Notes: generated from the sequence alone by a model not told the origin. A stretch of 64,000 bases of DNA from MRBY01 sp943371005 (GCA_943371005.1 CALRTB020000004.1:1-64000), one strand, 5' to 3'. Shown: positions 15,079 through 25,024, counted from the stretch's first letter. Numbers and translations: made by a program.

Positions 15079-16500
15079 CTATTCTTTCCCGTCTGCAGGT
15101 AAAGCAGCGACAATCGCATCTAGTACGCGGGCCACGGGAATAATATCGAGATCCAAACCATCCGGTAACTTTTGACCTTTGGGCACAATGGCGCGGCTAA
15201 ACCCTAATTTCATCGCTTCCTTGAGGCGGGTTTCGAGGTGGGAAACAGGGCGAATTTGTCCCCCTAAGCCCACTTCGCCAATCAGCACAGTCTGGGGTGA
15301 AACAAGGCGATCGCGGAAACTGGCCACCAAAGAAATGACAATTCCCAGATCAACGGCGGGTTCCGAAACTGTCAGACCGCCCGCCGAAGCCACATAGGCA
15401 TCTAACTTAGAAAGGGGAATGCCCACTCGCTTTTCTAACACCGCCAAAATTTGCTGGAGACGAGAATAATCAACGCCCGTGGTGGAACGCCTAGGGGAAG
15501 AATAGCTGGTAGGACTGACCAAGGCTTGCAATTCTACTAAAAGGGGTCGGGTGCCTTCGCAGGCAACAACCGTAGCGGTGCCCGGAGTCGCCTCTTCGCG
15601 GTTACCTAGAAATAATTCTGAGGGATTGAGCACTTCCTCTAAACCCTGTTCACCCATTTCAAAGATGCCGACTTCATGGGTGGCCCCAAAGCGATTTTTC
15701 ACCGACCGCAACAACCGATGGGAGGCGTATCTGTCCCCCTCGAAATAAAGCACCGTATCAACGAGGTGTTCTAAAACCCGTGGCCCGGCGATCGCCCCTT
15801 CCTTGGTGACATGACCAACGATAAACAGCGTGATATTTTCCCGCTTTGCCACCTGCATCAAAGCCGACGTACATTCCCGCACCTGGGAAACTGAACCGGG
15901 GGCCGAACCCAGGGCCGAATAGTAAAGGGTTTGAATACTGTCAATTACTGCCACCTGGGGCCGGAGGGTTTCTAGTTCCGCCAAAATTGTTTCTAGGCCC
16001 GTTTCCGTCAACACATATAAATTTTCCTCTGGGGGGTGGTCTGCGTCCCGGAGGCGATCGCCCCTGAGTTTGATTTGTTGACCCGATTCCTCCGCCGACA
16101 CGTACAAAATTCTTGGTAAACTTGTGCTGAGTTGATAGGCCACCTGGAGCAATAAAGTTGATTTCCCGATGCCCGGATCGCCACCAATCAGCACCAAAGA
16201 GCCTGGCACTAAGCCACCCCCAAGCACCCGGTCTAATTCCCCAAACCCAGACCCAAAGCGCATCCGTTGGTTGGTATCAATATCCGTGAATTTCACCGCA
16301 GTTCGGGAAACTGGGCTCGCTGTTTTTCGGGTTGCTTTGGGCTTATGGTGCCAGGTACGGCTCACACCAGCACTACTTTCTTTTTCGCGAATCTCTTCTT
16401 GCAGCGATCCATACACCCCACAATCTGGACATTTACCGAGCCATTGCCGTGCCTCTGCCCCACATTCACGACACACATAAACCGTTTTTGCCTTGGCCAT
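15079..16500 (-). CDS. radA: DNA repair protein RadA (Sms)
   Basis: A 473-residue branched-DNA helicase-like ATPase of recombination. The N-terminal zinc finger is C10, C13, C24, C27. The Walker A motif is GGDPGIGKST (106-115), the RadA-specific KNRFG motif appears as SVKNRFGATHEVG, and the C-terminal third is a Lon-protease-like domain (YVASAGGLTVSEPAVDLG). It is divergent from rpaB across a 221-base spacer. Confidence 0.95.
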   Translation of the reverse strand: MAKAKTVYVCRECGAEARQWLGKCPDCGVYGSLQEEIREKESSAGVSRTWHHKPKATRKTASPVSRTAVKFTDIDTNQRMRFGSGFGELDRVLGGGLVPGSLVLIGGDPGIGKSTLLLQVAYQLSTSLPRILYVSAEESGQQIKLRGDRLRDADHPPEENLYVLTETGLETILAELETLRPQVAVIDSIQTLYYSALGSAPGSVSQVRECTSALMQVAKRENITLFIVGHVTKEGAIAGPRVLEHLVDTVLYFEGDRYASHRLLRSVKNRFGATHEVGIFEMGEQGLEEVLNPSELFLGNREEATPGTATVVACEGTRPLLVELQALVSPTSYSSPRRSTTGVDYSRLQQILAVLEKRVGIPLSKLDAYVASAGGLTVSEPAVDLGIVISLVASFRDRLVSPQTVLIGEVGLGGQIRPVSHLETRLKEAMKLGFSRAIVPKGQKLPDGLDLDIIPVARVLDAIVAALPADGKE

Positions 16501-16721
16501 GACTTGTTATCTCCCCATCACAATGAATTTCCAGCGGTGGCAGCATTACCCCGAAAAACCGAACACTTTCCAAAATAAATCTTAAAAAACTTCTCATTTT
16601 CCCGAAAACCCTACCTCAGACTCCCATCAGATTTCAGGAAAGCGATATTCTTATATCTAGATAACCCTACTTAATAAACTTCAACAACACTTACCGAAAG
16701 TCAACAGGAGCGTGAAGGAAC

Positions 16722-17450
16722 TTGGAAAATCATAAAGAAAGAATTCTTGTCGTTGACGACGAAGCCAGCATCCGCCGCATCCTCGAAACCCGCCTTTCCA
16801 TGATTGGTTACGAGGTTGTGACCGCCGCCGATGGTGAAGAAGCCCTCGCCACATTTGACGAAGCCGACCCCGACTTGGTTGTTCTCGATGTGATGATGCC
16901 CAAGCTCGATGGCTACGGCGTCTGCCAAGAACTCCGCAAAGAGTCCGATGTGCCGATTATTATGCTCACGGCCCTTGGGGATGTGGCGGACCGCATTACA
17001 GGCTTAGAACTTGGAGCCGATGACTATGTTGTTAAACCATTCTCCCCCAAAGAACTAGAAGCGCGCATTCGTTCTGTCCTGCGGCGCGTTGAAAAAAATG
17101 GTGGGACAGGCATTCCCAGCTCCGGGGTCATCCATGTGGGTTCAATCCGCATCGACACCAACAAGCGCCAAGTCTACAAAGGTGATGAACGAATCCGGCT
17201 AACGGGGATGGAGTTTAGCTTGTTGGAATTGCTAGTAAGTCGTTCTGGGGAACCCTTTTCCCGCTCAGAAATCCTGCAGGAGGTGTGGGGCTATACCCCT
17301 GAGCGCCACGTGGATACCCGCGTTGTAGATGTGCATATTTCCCGGTTGCGCGCCAAGCTAGAAGATGATCCCAGCAATCCCGAACTGATTTTGACAGCCA
17401 GAGGTACAGGTTATCTGTTTCAGCGGATCCTCGAACCGGGTGATGAATAA
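16722..17450 (+). CDS. rpaB: Response regulator RpaB (OmpR family)
   Basis: A 242-residue regulator. The receiver domain has D12, D13, the phospho-acceptor D56, T83 and K105; the winged-helix DNA-binding domain ends HISRLRAKLEDDPSNPELI. The MENHKERILVVDDEASIRRIL start matches RpaB (Ycf27), which binds HLR1 sites at photosystem and high-light genes and controls phycobilisome coupling. The start codon is TTG, with AAGGA about 6 bases upstream. Its kinase partner (Hik33/NblS) is not in the window. Confidence 0.93.
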   Translation: MENHKERILVVDDEASIRRILETRLSMIGYEVVTAADGEEALATFDEADPDLVVLDVMMPKLDGYGVCQELRKESDVPIIMLTALGDVADRITGLELGADDYVVKPFSPKELEARIRSVLRRVEKNGGTGIPSSGVIHVGSIRIDTNKRQVYKGDERIRLTGMEFSLLELLVSRSGEPFSRSEILQEVWGYTPERHVDTRVVDVHISRLRAKLEDDPSNPELILTARGTGYLFQRILEPGDE

Positions 17451-17614
17451 CCCCAAGAATTGTACGGATAGACTTTTAAGATCATGGTTGGGATAAATGT
17501 TTGACCGTGGTCTTAAATTTTGACTGGATATATTTAGATCCGACGCGGGGCTTCTGAGCTATGAGTAGCCCTCTGTGTCCATAGACTTTTTTGCTGCCAA
17601 CCATCTCCTTTGCC

Positions 17615-19621
17615 ATGACTCTCCGTCTCCCTCAACAGCGCTGGCACATTGCCGATCGCCAACCGGACATCACCCAATCATTGGTTGAAGCGATGGGCCT
17701 TAATCCGCTTGTGGCTCAGGTTTTAGTGAATCGCAATATTCGCACGCCAGAACAGGCCCAGGTTTATATCCAGCCGGAATCCCAGCGACTGCCTGCGCCC
17801 CTAGTGGAATTTGAAGACTTGGCCCTCAGTGTGGAACTTCTCCAGGAGGCGATCGCCGAAGAGACCCTGATTGCGATTTGTGGCGATTATGATGCCGATG
17901 GCATGACCAGCACCGCTTTACTGTTACGGGCCTTGGGCCATGTGGGAGCGAAGGTCACCTACGCGATCCCCAGCCGCATGAAGGATGGCTACGGCATCAA
18001 CGAGCGCATTGTCACCGAGCTTGCCGAAGAAGGAGTGGGCTTAATTCTCACGGTGGACAACGGTATTTCCGCCTACGAGCCGATCAATTTGGCGCGAGAT
18101 CTGGGGCTGGATGTAATTATCACCGACCACCACGATTTGCCGGATCAGTTGCCCCCCGCCAATGCGATTCTCAATCCGAAATTGCTGCCGACGATGTCTC
18201 CCTACAGCGGCTTAGCTGGAGTGGGGGTGGCCTATGTGCTGGCCGTGTCCTTGGCCCAGGCCGTGGGCAAATTAGAAGGGCTCACCAGTCAAATTTTAGA
18301 ATTATTTACCTTGGGTACCATTGCCGATCTTGCTCCCTTGAGCGGGGTGAACCGTCGCTGGCTGAAACGCGGCCTCAAGCTTTTACCCCAGTCGGAACTA
18401 GCAGGGGTACAGGCGCTGATGCAAATTGCTGGGGTCGATGACCAAAAGAAACAACTCAAACCCGATGATATTGGCTTTCGCCTCGGCCCCCGCATTAACG
18501 CCGTTGGTCGCATTGATGATCCCCAAAAGGTGATTGAGCTGTTAACCACCGATGAACCGGGTTTAGCTCTGGAGCGGGCAATGCAATGTGAGCAAATCAA
18601 CAAGCAGCGGCAGGAGATGTGTACCCAGATTGAAGCTGAGGCGATCGCCCTCGTGGAGGAAACTCCCATCGACTACCAGGGGCAGCGGGTGTTGGTCGTT
18701 TGCAAGGAAGACTGGCACCATGGCGTGATTGGTATTGTTGCCTCCCGGTTAGTCGAACGCTATGGCGTGCCCGTTTTTATCTGTACCGCCGAAGGGGATG
18801 GCAAAATTCGCGGCTCGGCCCGGGGGATCGAAGAATTTAATGTTTTTGAGGCGTTGAACTATTGTCAAGATCTTCTGGGTAAATTTGGGGGCCACAAAGC
18901 CGCAGGGGGATTTTCCCTCGCCCAGGATAACCTGAGCGCGTTTACTGAAAAGCTCAGTGAATTTGCCCACCAATTGCTCAAACCAGAACACCTTAAACCC
19001 TTGGTAAAAATTGACGCGGCCGTAGATTTCACTGATTTAACCCCAGAGTTTTACCAACAAATTGATCAACTCCATCCCTGGGGCATCGGTAACCCAGAAC
19101 CGATTTTCTGGACAAAAAATGTGCAGCTTCTGGAGCAACGCACCATTGGGAAAAATCACCTAAAATTCACCCTCGGCCAAACCATCGCCGACCAAACCTT
19201 TGCCATCAAGGCGATCGCCTGGCAATGGGGAGACTATCTGCCTCTCCCCTCCACCCTAGATATTGCCTACAAACTCAAAGAAAACCGTTGGAATGGCCAA
19301 GTAAACCTGGAACTAGAACTGGTTGGAGCGCGTCCCAGTGAGGCCCCTCGTCCTATGACCTCGACCCTAGACCGAGAAATTTCTTCCCAAGGTCAGCCTC
19401 AGAATTCAGAAAAGTCATTTCTGTTTAATGACCGGACGTATTTTTGTACCCTCACTGATCAGGGATTAACCCTCAGAATTCGCAATGATCAAGGCAAATT
19501 ATTGGCGATCAAAAAAGGCCAACGGCAGGGCAAACTCGGCGAGCAAACCGTTGATGTTACCCAACCTCCTTTTTTTCAGATGATCAAAACGGCGATCGCC
19601 ACCCTCGAACAAGCCAACTAA
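17615..19621 (+). CDS. recJ: Single-stranded-DNA-specific exonuclease RecJ
   Basis: A 668-residue 5'-3' exonuclease for recombination and mismatch repair. The DHH-family motifs are GDYDADGMTSTALL, TVDNGISAYE and ITDHHDLPD; the DHHA1 glycine-rich block is GKFGGHKAAGGFS. The C-terminus extends beyond the core with an OB-like region. ATG 17615 (MTLRLPQQRWHI) is preferred to TTG 17591. Confidence 0.93.
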   Translation: MTLRLPQQRWHIADRQPDITQSLVEAMGLNPLVAQVLVNRNIRTPEQAQVYIQPESQRLPAPLVEFEDLALSVELLQEAIAEETLIAICGDYDADGMTSTALLLRALGHVGAKVTYAIPSRMKDGYGINERIVTELAEEGVGLILTVDNGISAYEPINLARDLGLDVIITDHHDLPDQLPPANAILNPKLLPTMSPYSGLAGVGVAYVLAVSLAQAVGKLEGLTSQILELFTLGTIADLAPLSGVNRRWLKRGLKLLPQSELAGVQALMQIAGVDDQKKQLKPDDIGFRLGPRINAVGRIDDPQKVIELLTTDEPGLALERAMQCEQINKQRQEMCTQIEAEAIALVEETPIDYQGQRVLVVCKEDWHHGVIGIVASRLVERYGVPVFICTAEGDGKIRGSARGIEEFNVFEALNYCQDLLGKFGGHKAAGGFSLAQDNLSAFTEKLSEFAHQLLKPEHLKPLVKIDAAVDFTDLTPEFYQQIDQLHPWGIGNPEPIFWTKNVQLLEQRTIGKNHLKFTLGQTIADQTFAIKAIAWQWGDYLPLPSTLDIAYKLKENRWNGQVNLELELVGARPSEAPRPMTSTLDREISSQGQPQNSEKSFLFNDRTYFCTLTDQGLTLRIRNDQGKLLAIKKGQRQGKLGEQTVDVTQPPFFQMIKTAIATLEQAN

Positions 19622-19629
19622 ATCAGCAC

Positions 19630-19663
19630 AAAAAAAGACAACTCCCCTGTCGGTTTGTTGTCC
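19630..19663 (-). terminator. psb30: psb30 terminator
   Basis: On the minus strand GACAAC and GTTGTC form a hairpin followed by seven T, about 30 bases after the psb30 stop. On the plus strand it has no T-run, so it serves psb30 rather than recJ. Confidence 0.65.
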
Positions 19664-19691
19664 CTGAGCACAATTTGTTTTTGAGAAAAAA

Positions 19692-19823
19692 TTACATATC
19701 GCCGCCACGAATAGCCAGCAAAAAGATAACAACAGGCCCCGAAATGAGGATCAAAGAGACAAAAGTCAACTGAAAAATCACTTCAAAGTTGAGGCTACCA
19801 AAAAAACCTGTGATAAAATCCAT
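19692..19823 (-). CDS. psb30: Photosystem II protein Psb30 (Ycf12)
   Basis: A 43-residue protein with one membrane helix. The LNFEVIFQLTFVSLILISG and VVIFLLAIRGGDM pattern matches Psb30/Ycf12, a one-helix subunit near cytochrome b559 in photosystem II. An AGGAG ribosome binding site lies 7 bases before the ATG and a terminator follows the gene. Confidence 0.85.
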   Translation of the reverse strand: MDFITGFFGSLNFEVIFQLTFVSLILISGPVVIFLLAIRGGDM

Positions 19824-19973
19824 ATTTCTCCTATTCCTGAGTTAATGCAAAAAACAGGGTAAATTTTTTTTTCCTAAAAATCAATGTCTATCATACCCCG
19901 TCAGGCCTGCCTTGCTTTGCTGAGAATAGGCAAAAATCAATGAAGTTTTGTAACGCCCCGGAGACGGATCTCG

Positions 19974-20333
19974 ATGCCCACTTGGCAATGTATTGAAAAC
20001 TGTGGTGCCTGCTGCCACCTCGAACCTGGCGATCGCCCCGACCTTGAGGATTACCTCAGCCCCGCTCAACTGGAGCAATATCTCGCCATGGTCGGCCCCG
20101 ATGGCTGGTGCATCAACTACGACCAAGCCAACCGCAAATGCACGATCTACGCAGAACGCCCCCGTTTTTGCCGTGTTCTCCCAGAAACATTTACCGAAAT
20201 GTTTGATGTGCCCACCGAGGAGTTGCAACAATTTGCCATTGATTGCTGCCTCGAACACATCGATAGCATCTATGGTGACGAAAGCCCAGAAATGGAGCGC
20301 TATGTTGCCAAAGTCGTCAACGTCGGACTGTAA
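19974..20333 (+). CDS. YkgJ-family cysteine cluster protein
   Basis: A 119-residue cytosolic protein with the CIENCGACC cluster at the N-terminus, further cysteines in WCINYDQANRKCTIY and RPRFCR, and DCCLEHI near the end. This is the zinc- or iron-chelating CxxCxxCC domain of the YkgJ (UPF0153) family; function unknown. It stands alone. Confidence 0.85.
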   Translation: MPTWQCIENCGACCHLEPGDRPDLEDYLSPAQLEQYLAMVGPDGWCINYDQANRKCTIYAERPRFCRVLPETFTEMFDVPTEELQQFAIDCCLEHIDSIYGDESPEMERYVAKVVNVGL

Positions 20334-20405
20334 AAGGTTTTCCCGAAGAAGAATTTGATTCCAAAGATTAGGGGGCTGTTTTCTAAGGGCTAAACAAGAC
20401 TTCCC

Positions 20406-20442
20406 AAAAAGAAAGGGTACCAGCCCAAGGATTCTGGTACCC
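20406..20442 (-). terminator. Terminator for the 46-residue gene at 20505
   Basis: GGGTACCAG and CTGGTACCC form a perfect 9-bp stem with a 10-base loop. On the minus strand it is followed by TTTCTTTTT. It lies about 60 bases beyond the stop of the small minus-strand gene, which supports expression of that gene. Confidence 0.7.
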
Positions 20443-20504
20443 ATCGATACTTGAAATACTGTCTAGTTGTTGTTGATGCCCACAACCGAAAACCAAGTTA
20501 ACAA

Positions 20505-20645
20505 CTAATCTAAATCTGACGATCCATCATAGGGATCACCATCAAATGGTTGTACACCGACCTCTGGCACAGGTTCTTCATTCGGTGAAAAAATCCGATT
20601 GATGCCCTGTAAAACATACTGGAAAAGCTTTTCTAACATTTTCAT
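20505..20645 (-). CDS. Small acidic-tailed protein, 46 residues, unknown
   Basis: ATG 20645 opens 46 codons: an amphipathic N-terminal helix (MKMLEKLFQYVLQGINRIF), then an acidic, proline-containing tail ending in PFDGDPYDGSSDLD. GAGG lies about 11 bases upstream and a strong terminator follows. No family was recognised. The helix could bind a membrane or a protein partner; that is a guess. Confidence 0.55.
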   Translation of the reverse strand: MKMLEKLFQYVLQGINRIFSPNEEPVPEVGVQPFDGDPYDGSSDLD

Positions 20646-20895
20646 AGTTGCTGTGCCTCGTCATGTCTAATCACTTGAAATACAATGGTTAGAACCACGA
20701 AACAAACCGGGTTTGCCACTGCACTTTAAGATTATCTGTCGCTGAGATTTGTCATTCAGCTTCTATGACTATTATTAGGGGATCAGTCCCCTGGGGCGAT
20801 CGCTTAGTTGCGATTCTTGAAATTGCGTTAGGGTTCTGAAAGTCGAAAAAAGTGAATACTCCTGTATATGTGAAAAAAGACAAAGCCAAGTCAAT
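20646..20895. other. Spacer upstream of the 46-residue gene and downstream of pntB
   Basis: No gene is seen. The 250-base stretch should hold the promoter of the minus-strand 46-residue gene at its left end. It contains a perfect AGGGGA-TCAG-TCCCCT hairpin (20777-20792) without a U-tract and one HIP1 octamer. Confidence 0.4.
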
Positions 20896-20924
20896 CAAAA
20901 ACCCTAATCGGTTAACAATTAGGG
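20896..20924 (-). terminator. pnt operon terminator
   Basis: CCCTAAT (20902-20908) and ATTAGGG (20918-20924) form a 7-bp stem, followed on the minus strand by five T. It lies about 60 bases beyond the pntB stop. Confidence 0.7.
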
Positions 20925-20982
20925 CTCAATCATAAATACAATCTTTAATTAACTAACAACTTCAGAAAATACTGTTAGCTCT

Positions 20983-22383
20983 CTAAAGCTCTTTTACTTC
21001 AGAAGAAATTTTTTCTACCATGTCTTTGGCACTGCCAAACAACATCATTGTTTTATCTTTGAAGAACAGTTCATTTTGCACCCCAGAAAAGCCTGTACCC
21101 ATACTTCGTTTGATCACAATGGTGGTTTTGGCTTTATCTACTTCCAAAATTGGCATGCCGTAAATGGGGCTACCTTTGTCATGGCGCGCCGCTGGATTCA
21201 CCACATCGTTGGCACCAATCACTAAGGCCACATCCGTATTATCAAACTGGGGATTGATATCATCCATGTCATAAAGCTGGGTGTAAGGGACATTGGCCTC
21301 CGCAAGGAGCACATTCATATGCCCTGGCATCCGACCCGCCACGGGGTGAATGGCATATTTGACTTCTACGCCTTTTTTCTCCAGCATATCGGCCAGCTCT
21401 TTGACGGAATGTTGAGCCTGGGCCACGGCCATCCCATAACCCGGAATAATGACGACGCTGCGGGCATAGCCAAGCATCATGGCGCTTTCTTCTGGATCGA
21501 CGCTTTTAATGGCGCCATCAATAGCCGCACTATTTTCGCCTTCTGGGGCACCACCATCACTCCCGAAGCCCGCGAACAAGACGTTAGTAATGGAGCGGTT
21601 CATGGCTTTACACATGATTTGGGTGAGAATAATCCCCGATGCCCCCACTAAAGCTCCGGCAATAATGAGCATATTGTTGCCCACCACGAACCCGGCCGCA
21701 CTGGCAGCTAGACCAGAATAGGAATTAAGTAGCGAGATCACTACTGGCATATCACCACCGCCGATGGGTATGACAAAAAGAACGCCCAGTACGAGGGAAA
21801 TGCCCACCAAGCCGAGAAAAATACTCGGATCCGGATTCACGAACAGATAGATACTGCCGCTGAGGAAGCCTGCCAGAATGGCGAAATTGATAATCTGTTG
21901 GGCGGGGAAGATCACAGGACGACCGGGCAGGATACCTTGTAATTTGCCGAAGGCAATAAGGCTCCCTGTCAGGGTGACGCCGCCAATGAGTACTCCCAAA
22001 ATGATCGTGAGGCTGGTAGTGATAGAGAGGGTTTCTCCAAGGGATAGGAGTCGCCAAAATTCGGCGATCGCCACCAGGGCTGAAGCTGCTCCCCCCAAAC
22101 CATTAAAGAGACCGACCAATTGGGGCATATCGGTCATTTCGACTTTTTTCGCCGTGATCACGCCGATGATACTGCCGATGACGATCCCCCCAGCGATCAG
22201 GCCGTAGTTTAAAACCTGTTGATTGAGCAGGGTCGCCACCACTGCCAGCAACATGCCCACCGCTGCAATGGTATTTCCCTGACGGGCCGTTGCGGGGGAA
22301 CCTAATTTCTTTAATCCCAGGATGAAAAGACAGGCCGCCACTAGATAACTGAGTTCAATGCCGTTGGTAAGTAAGCTATCCAT
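20983..22383 (-). CDS. pntB: NAD(P) transhydrogenase subunit beta
   Basis: A 466-residue membrane protein: about eight hydrophobic segments (residues 1-260), then the soluble NADP-binding domain III with GYGMAVAQAQH, DINPQFDNTDVALVIGANDVVNPAA and RSMGTGFSGV. With the two alpha polypeptides it forms the proton-translocating transhydrogenase that moves hydride between NADH and NADP. It is the last gene of the pntA1-pntA2-pntB operon, three bases after pntA2. Confidence 0.95.
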   Translation of the reverse strand: MDSLLTNGIELSYLVAACLFILGLKKLGSPATARQGNTIAAVGMLLAVVATLLNQQVLNYGLIAGGIVIGSIIGVITAKKVEMTDMPQLVGLFNGLGGAASALVAIAEFWRLLSLGETLSITTSLTIILGVLIGGVTLTGSLIAFGKLQGILPGRPVIFPAQQIINFAILAGFLSGSIYLFVNPDPSIFLGLVGISLVLGVLFVIPIGGGDMPVVISLLNSYSGLAASAAGFVVGNNMLIIAGALVGASGIILTQIMCKAMNRSITNVLFAGFGSDGGAPEGENSAAIDGAIKSVDPEESAMMLGYARSVVIIPGYGMAVAQAQHSVKELADMLEKKGVEVKYAIHPVAGRMPGHMNVLLAEANVPYTQLYDMDDINPQFDNTDVALVIGANDVVNPAARHDKGSPIYGMPILEVDKAKTTIVIKRSMGTGFSGVQNELFFKDKTMMLFGSAKDMVEKISSEVKEL

Positions 22384-22386
22384 CGC

Positions 22387-22677
22387 CTAGGCCTCCTTCT
22401 TCTTAAACATTTGCAGCATCCGGTCTGTGACCAAAAAACCGCCGACAACATTAATCGTGGCGCAGACCACTGCGATGAGACCGAGGATGACCGTTAAATT
22501 CCAGTGTTCTTCACCAGAAACTAAGAGGGCCCCAATTAAGGCGATACCAGAGATCGCGTTGGCACCGGACATGAGTGGCGTGTGTAGTGTCGGTGGGACT
22601 TTATTGATTACTTCAAAGCCCACAAAGGAAGCCAGAACAAATACGAATAGGCTACTGAGCAGTGTTGCTGTTGTCAT
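22387..22677 (-). CDS. pntA2: NAD(P) transhydrogenase subunit alpha, membrane part
   Basis: A 96-residue protein with three membrane helices (VFVLASFVGFEVI, HTPLMSGANAISGIALIGAL, VILGLIAVVCATINVVGGF). It corresponds to the membrane segment of alpha. The split from the NAD-binding part, with its own ATG and an AAAGGAG site, is normal for cyanobacteria and not a frameshift. Confidence 0.92.
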   Translation of the reverse strand: MTTATLLSSLFVFVLASFVGFEVINKVPPTLHTPLMSGANAISGIALIGALLVSGEEHWNLTVILGLIAVVCATINVVGGFLVTDRMLQMFKKKEA

Positions 22678-22743
22678 GAACAGTCAAAACTCCTTTAGAT
22701 AAGATGAATAAATTCGGTTGAAAACGAAGAAAATGCCTGTTTT

Positions 22744-23889
22744 TTAGGCAGTGACCGCCATTTGTTGCAGGGCGTCTTTGACCCGTTGATTGCGAATTTC
22801 TCCCTGATGGGTGACACAAACGGAATCTAGGATGTCATCGGCAAAATCGAGATTAATCGCTCCTTCGGGAATGAGCAGTTGCAGCAAGGTCGCCATATTC
22901 TTGGCAAACATTTGACTCGCATGGACAGGCACCGTGGAGGGAAGATTAATGGGGGCAATGATCGTTGCGCCATGGACTTGAACTTCGCGGCCCGCTTCAC
23001 AGCCTTCGCAATTGCCCCCCTGTTCGCCGGCGAGATCGATCAAAACCGATCCGGGTTGCATCCGGGCAATCATGTCATCGGTTACGAGCACGGGGGCGCG
23101 GCGACCGGGAACTTGGGCGGTGGTGATCACCACATCAGCGGTGGCCACATGGTCTGAAATGAGAGCTTGGCTTTTCTTTTTCGAGTCTTCGGAGACTTCC
23201 TTGGCGTAGCCCCCGGCCGTGGCGGTTTCCTCTTCTAGTTGTACTTCGACAAATTTAGCGCCGAGACTTTGGACTTCTTCTTTGACGGCGGGCCGGATGT
23301 CAAAGGCTTCGACCACCGCGCCGAGTCTTCTGGCGGTGGCGATCGCCTGGAGACCAGCGACCCCAGCCCCAATCACAAACACCTTAGCCGGACGAATGGT
23401 GCCGGCGGCTGTGGTCAGCATCGGGAAAAACTTGGGTAGGGCAGCGGCGGCGAGTAAAACAGCTTTGTAACCAGCCACCCCAGCCTGGGAGGACAGCACA
23501 TCCATACTTTGGGCGCGACTGGTGCGGGGGATCAACTCCATGCCCAAGGCGGTGATGTTTTTGTCGGCTAATTTTTGGATGATTTCTGGTTGTCCCAGGG
23601 GATTCAGCAAGCTCGCCACCATTGACCCTTCTGGCAAGAGGGCCACCTCTTCTTCTGTGGGTACAGCCACCTTGACAAGCAAATCAGCCCCTTTCCAGAG
23701 AGCCGGGCGATCGCCAACGACTTTTGCCCCCGCTTCCTCATAGGCAGCATCGGGATGGAGAGATGCGTCACCAGCCCCAGCCTCCACATGGATTTCCCAG
23801 CCTTTTTTCACAAGACGAGAAACCTGATCCGGCGTCAGGGCCACCCGACGTTCTCCAGCAACGGTTTCCCGAGCAACAGCAATTTTCAT
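22744..23889 (-). CDS. pntA1: NAD(P) transhydrogenase subunit alpha, NAD-binding part
   Basis: A 381-residue soluble domain I of the alanine dehydrogenase/PNT fold. It has MKIAVARETVAGERRVALTP at the start, the dinucleotide-binding VIGAGVAGLQAIATARRLGA and the mobile-loop region RAPVLVTDDM. It binds NAD(H) on the cytoplasmic side. It is the first gene of the operon, and its spacer faces the DUF2808 gene. Confidence 0.93.
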   Translation of the reverse strand: MKIAVARETVAGERRVALTPDQVSRLVKKGWEIHVEAGAGDASLHPDAAYEEAGAKVVGDRPALWKGADLLVKVAVPTEEEVALLPEGSMVASLLNPLGQPEIIQKLADKNITALGMELIPRTSRAQSMDVLSSQAGVAGYKAVLLAAAALPKFFPMLTTAAGTIRPAKVFVIGAGVAGLQAIATARRLGAVVEAFDIRPAVKEEVQSLGAKFVEVQLEEETATAGGYAKEVSEDSKKKSQALISDHVATADVVITTAQVPGRRAPVLVTDDMIARMQPGSVLIDLAGEQGGNCEGCEAGREVQVHGATIIAPINLPSTVPVHASQMFAKNMATLLQLLIPEGAINLDFADDILDSVCVTHQGEIRNQRVKDALQQMAVTA

Positions 23890-24179
23890 AAAAACTCCTT
23901 AACGAAACAATAGCAACAGACTGAACGGTAGATGTAGAGCAATTCAGTGGCAAAACCTTGAGAATCTAGGGCCGTCGGCCATCCCCATAAGGCTGTTACG
24001 GCGTCTTTTCGCAGTGTAGTGCTATCTTTTCCTGGACGGACACCCTCTGTAATGTGTCTTATCAGTTTTTGTAAATCTCTGTTGCGTTGGCACTTCTTCG
24101 TCAGGATTTCGTCAAGGGAGTTGCTGAAAACGCAAACTTTAGTCACAATCGGTTACAGACTTTGAAGGCGCCTGTGAAT

Positions 24180-24959
24180 ATGCAACTCTTCCGTTCTCCC
24201 CTTTCCCGTTTGGCGATCGCCACCACCCTGTTGAGCAGTAGCCTGACCTTCTTCATGCCCCAAATGGCCGAAGCCCGTCAACCCTGTGGATCGTTTACGA
24301 TCAACTGGGGGGGAACCATTCCCCAAGGGGACATTCTCAAGTGTGCCGTTGAATATAATTCCGGTGCCCGCCGCCGCGATCGCTACTACCTAGAGATCAA
24401 AAAAAGTAAAATTGTCGACCGCTTCCAAACCTTTGAACTTAGCTTTCCCGACGACTTTGATGGCCGGGTCGATGACACAAAAATTCGAGTCCGGGTCAAT
24501 GGCCGGGAAGTCGCACTCAACGAAGCCGCTACCGCCTGGGATCCCGATAGCCTACCCACCGATCCGGCCCAACAGAGCCAAACTATCCTCGGTAACATTG
24601 CCGCCAGTGCCACCACACCGGATCGCGGTGGTGAATTAGTTCTGGTCGATGGCGAATTGGTATTTCTCGATTCCGAAACCCTCGCCGCTCAACAGGCCAA
24701 CCAAAACGACACCATCAGCAGTAATCCTGCCTCCGAACCGGAAGCTGCCGTCGAACCAGAAGAAGAAGGCCCCCGCAGTCGCTCCTTGGTGATCACCCTC
24801 GCTGAACCCCTCAACCCCGAAAGTGATGTCGAGATTATTCTCGATAATGTTAACAATCCTTCCCGGGGCGGCATGTATTTGGTGACGGCCTTTGCTCGCA
24901 GCCAAGGGGCCCCCCTCCCCAGTCGTTTAGGCGCTTGGTTATTGGATGTGGATTTTTAG
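24180..24959 (+). CDS. Secreted DUF2808 protein
   Basis: A 259-residue protein with a signal peptide (cut likely after AEA, near residue 36). It then has the cyanobacterial DUF2808 pattern: FELSFPDDFDGRVDDTKIRVRVNG, and LVITLAEPLNPESDVEIILDNVNNPSRGG near the end. A glutamate-rich linker separates the halves. Function is unknown; periplasm or cell surface is likely. ATG 24180 is chosen because it begins the signal peptide. Confidence 0.8.
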   Translation: MQLFRSPLSRLAIATTLLSSSLTFFMPQMAEARQPCGSFTINWGGTIPQGDILKCAVEYNSGARRRDRYYLEIKKSKIVDRFQTFELSFPDDFDGRVDDTKIRVRVNGREVALNEAATAWDPDSLPTDPAQQSQTILGNIAASATTPDRGGELVLVDGELVFLDSETLAAQQANQNDTISSNPASEPEAAVEPEEEGPRSRSLVITLAEPLNPESDVEIILDNVNNPSRGGMYLVTAFARSQGAPLPSRLGAWLLDVDF

Positions 24960-25024
24960 GGATTGACAGTTTCCCGATGCCTTGGGTGTTGACTAGACAA
25001 ATGCGATCAATTTCGCCGGAGCCC

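Noticed and set aside
22387..23889. pntA in two pieces as a possible frameshift
   Set aside because: Each part has its own start and ribosome binding site, with a 66-base spacer, and split alpha subunits are normal in cyanobacteria.
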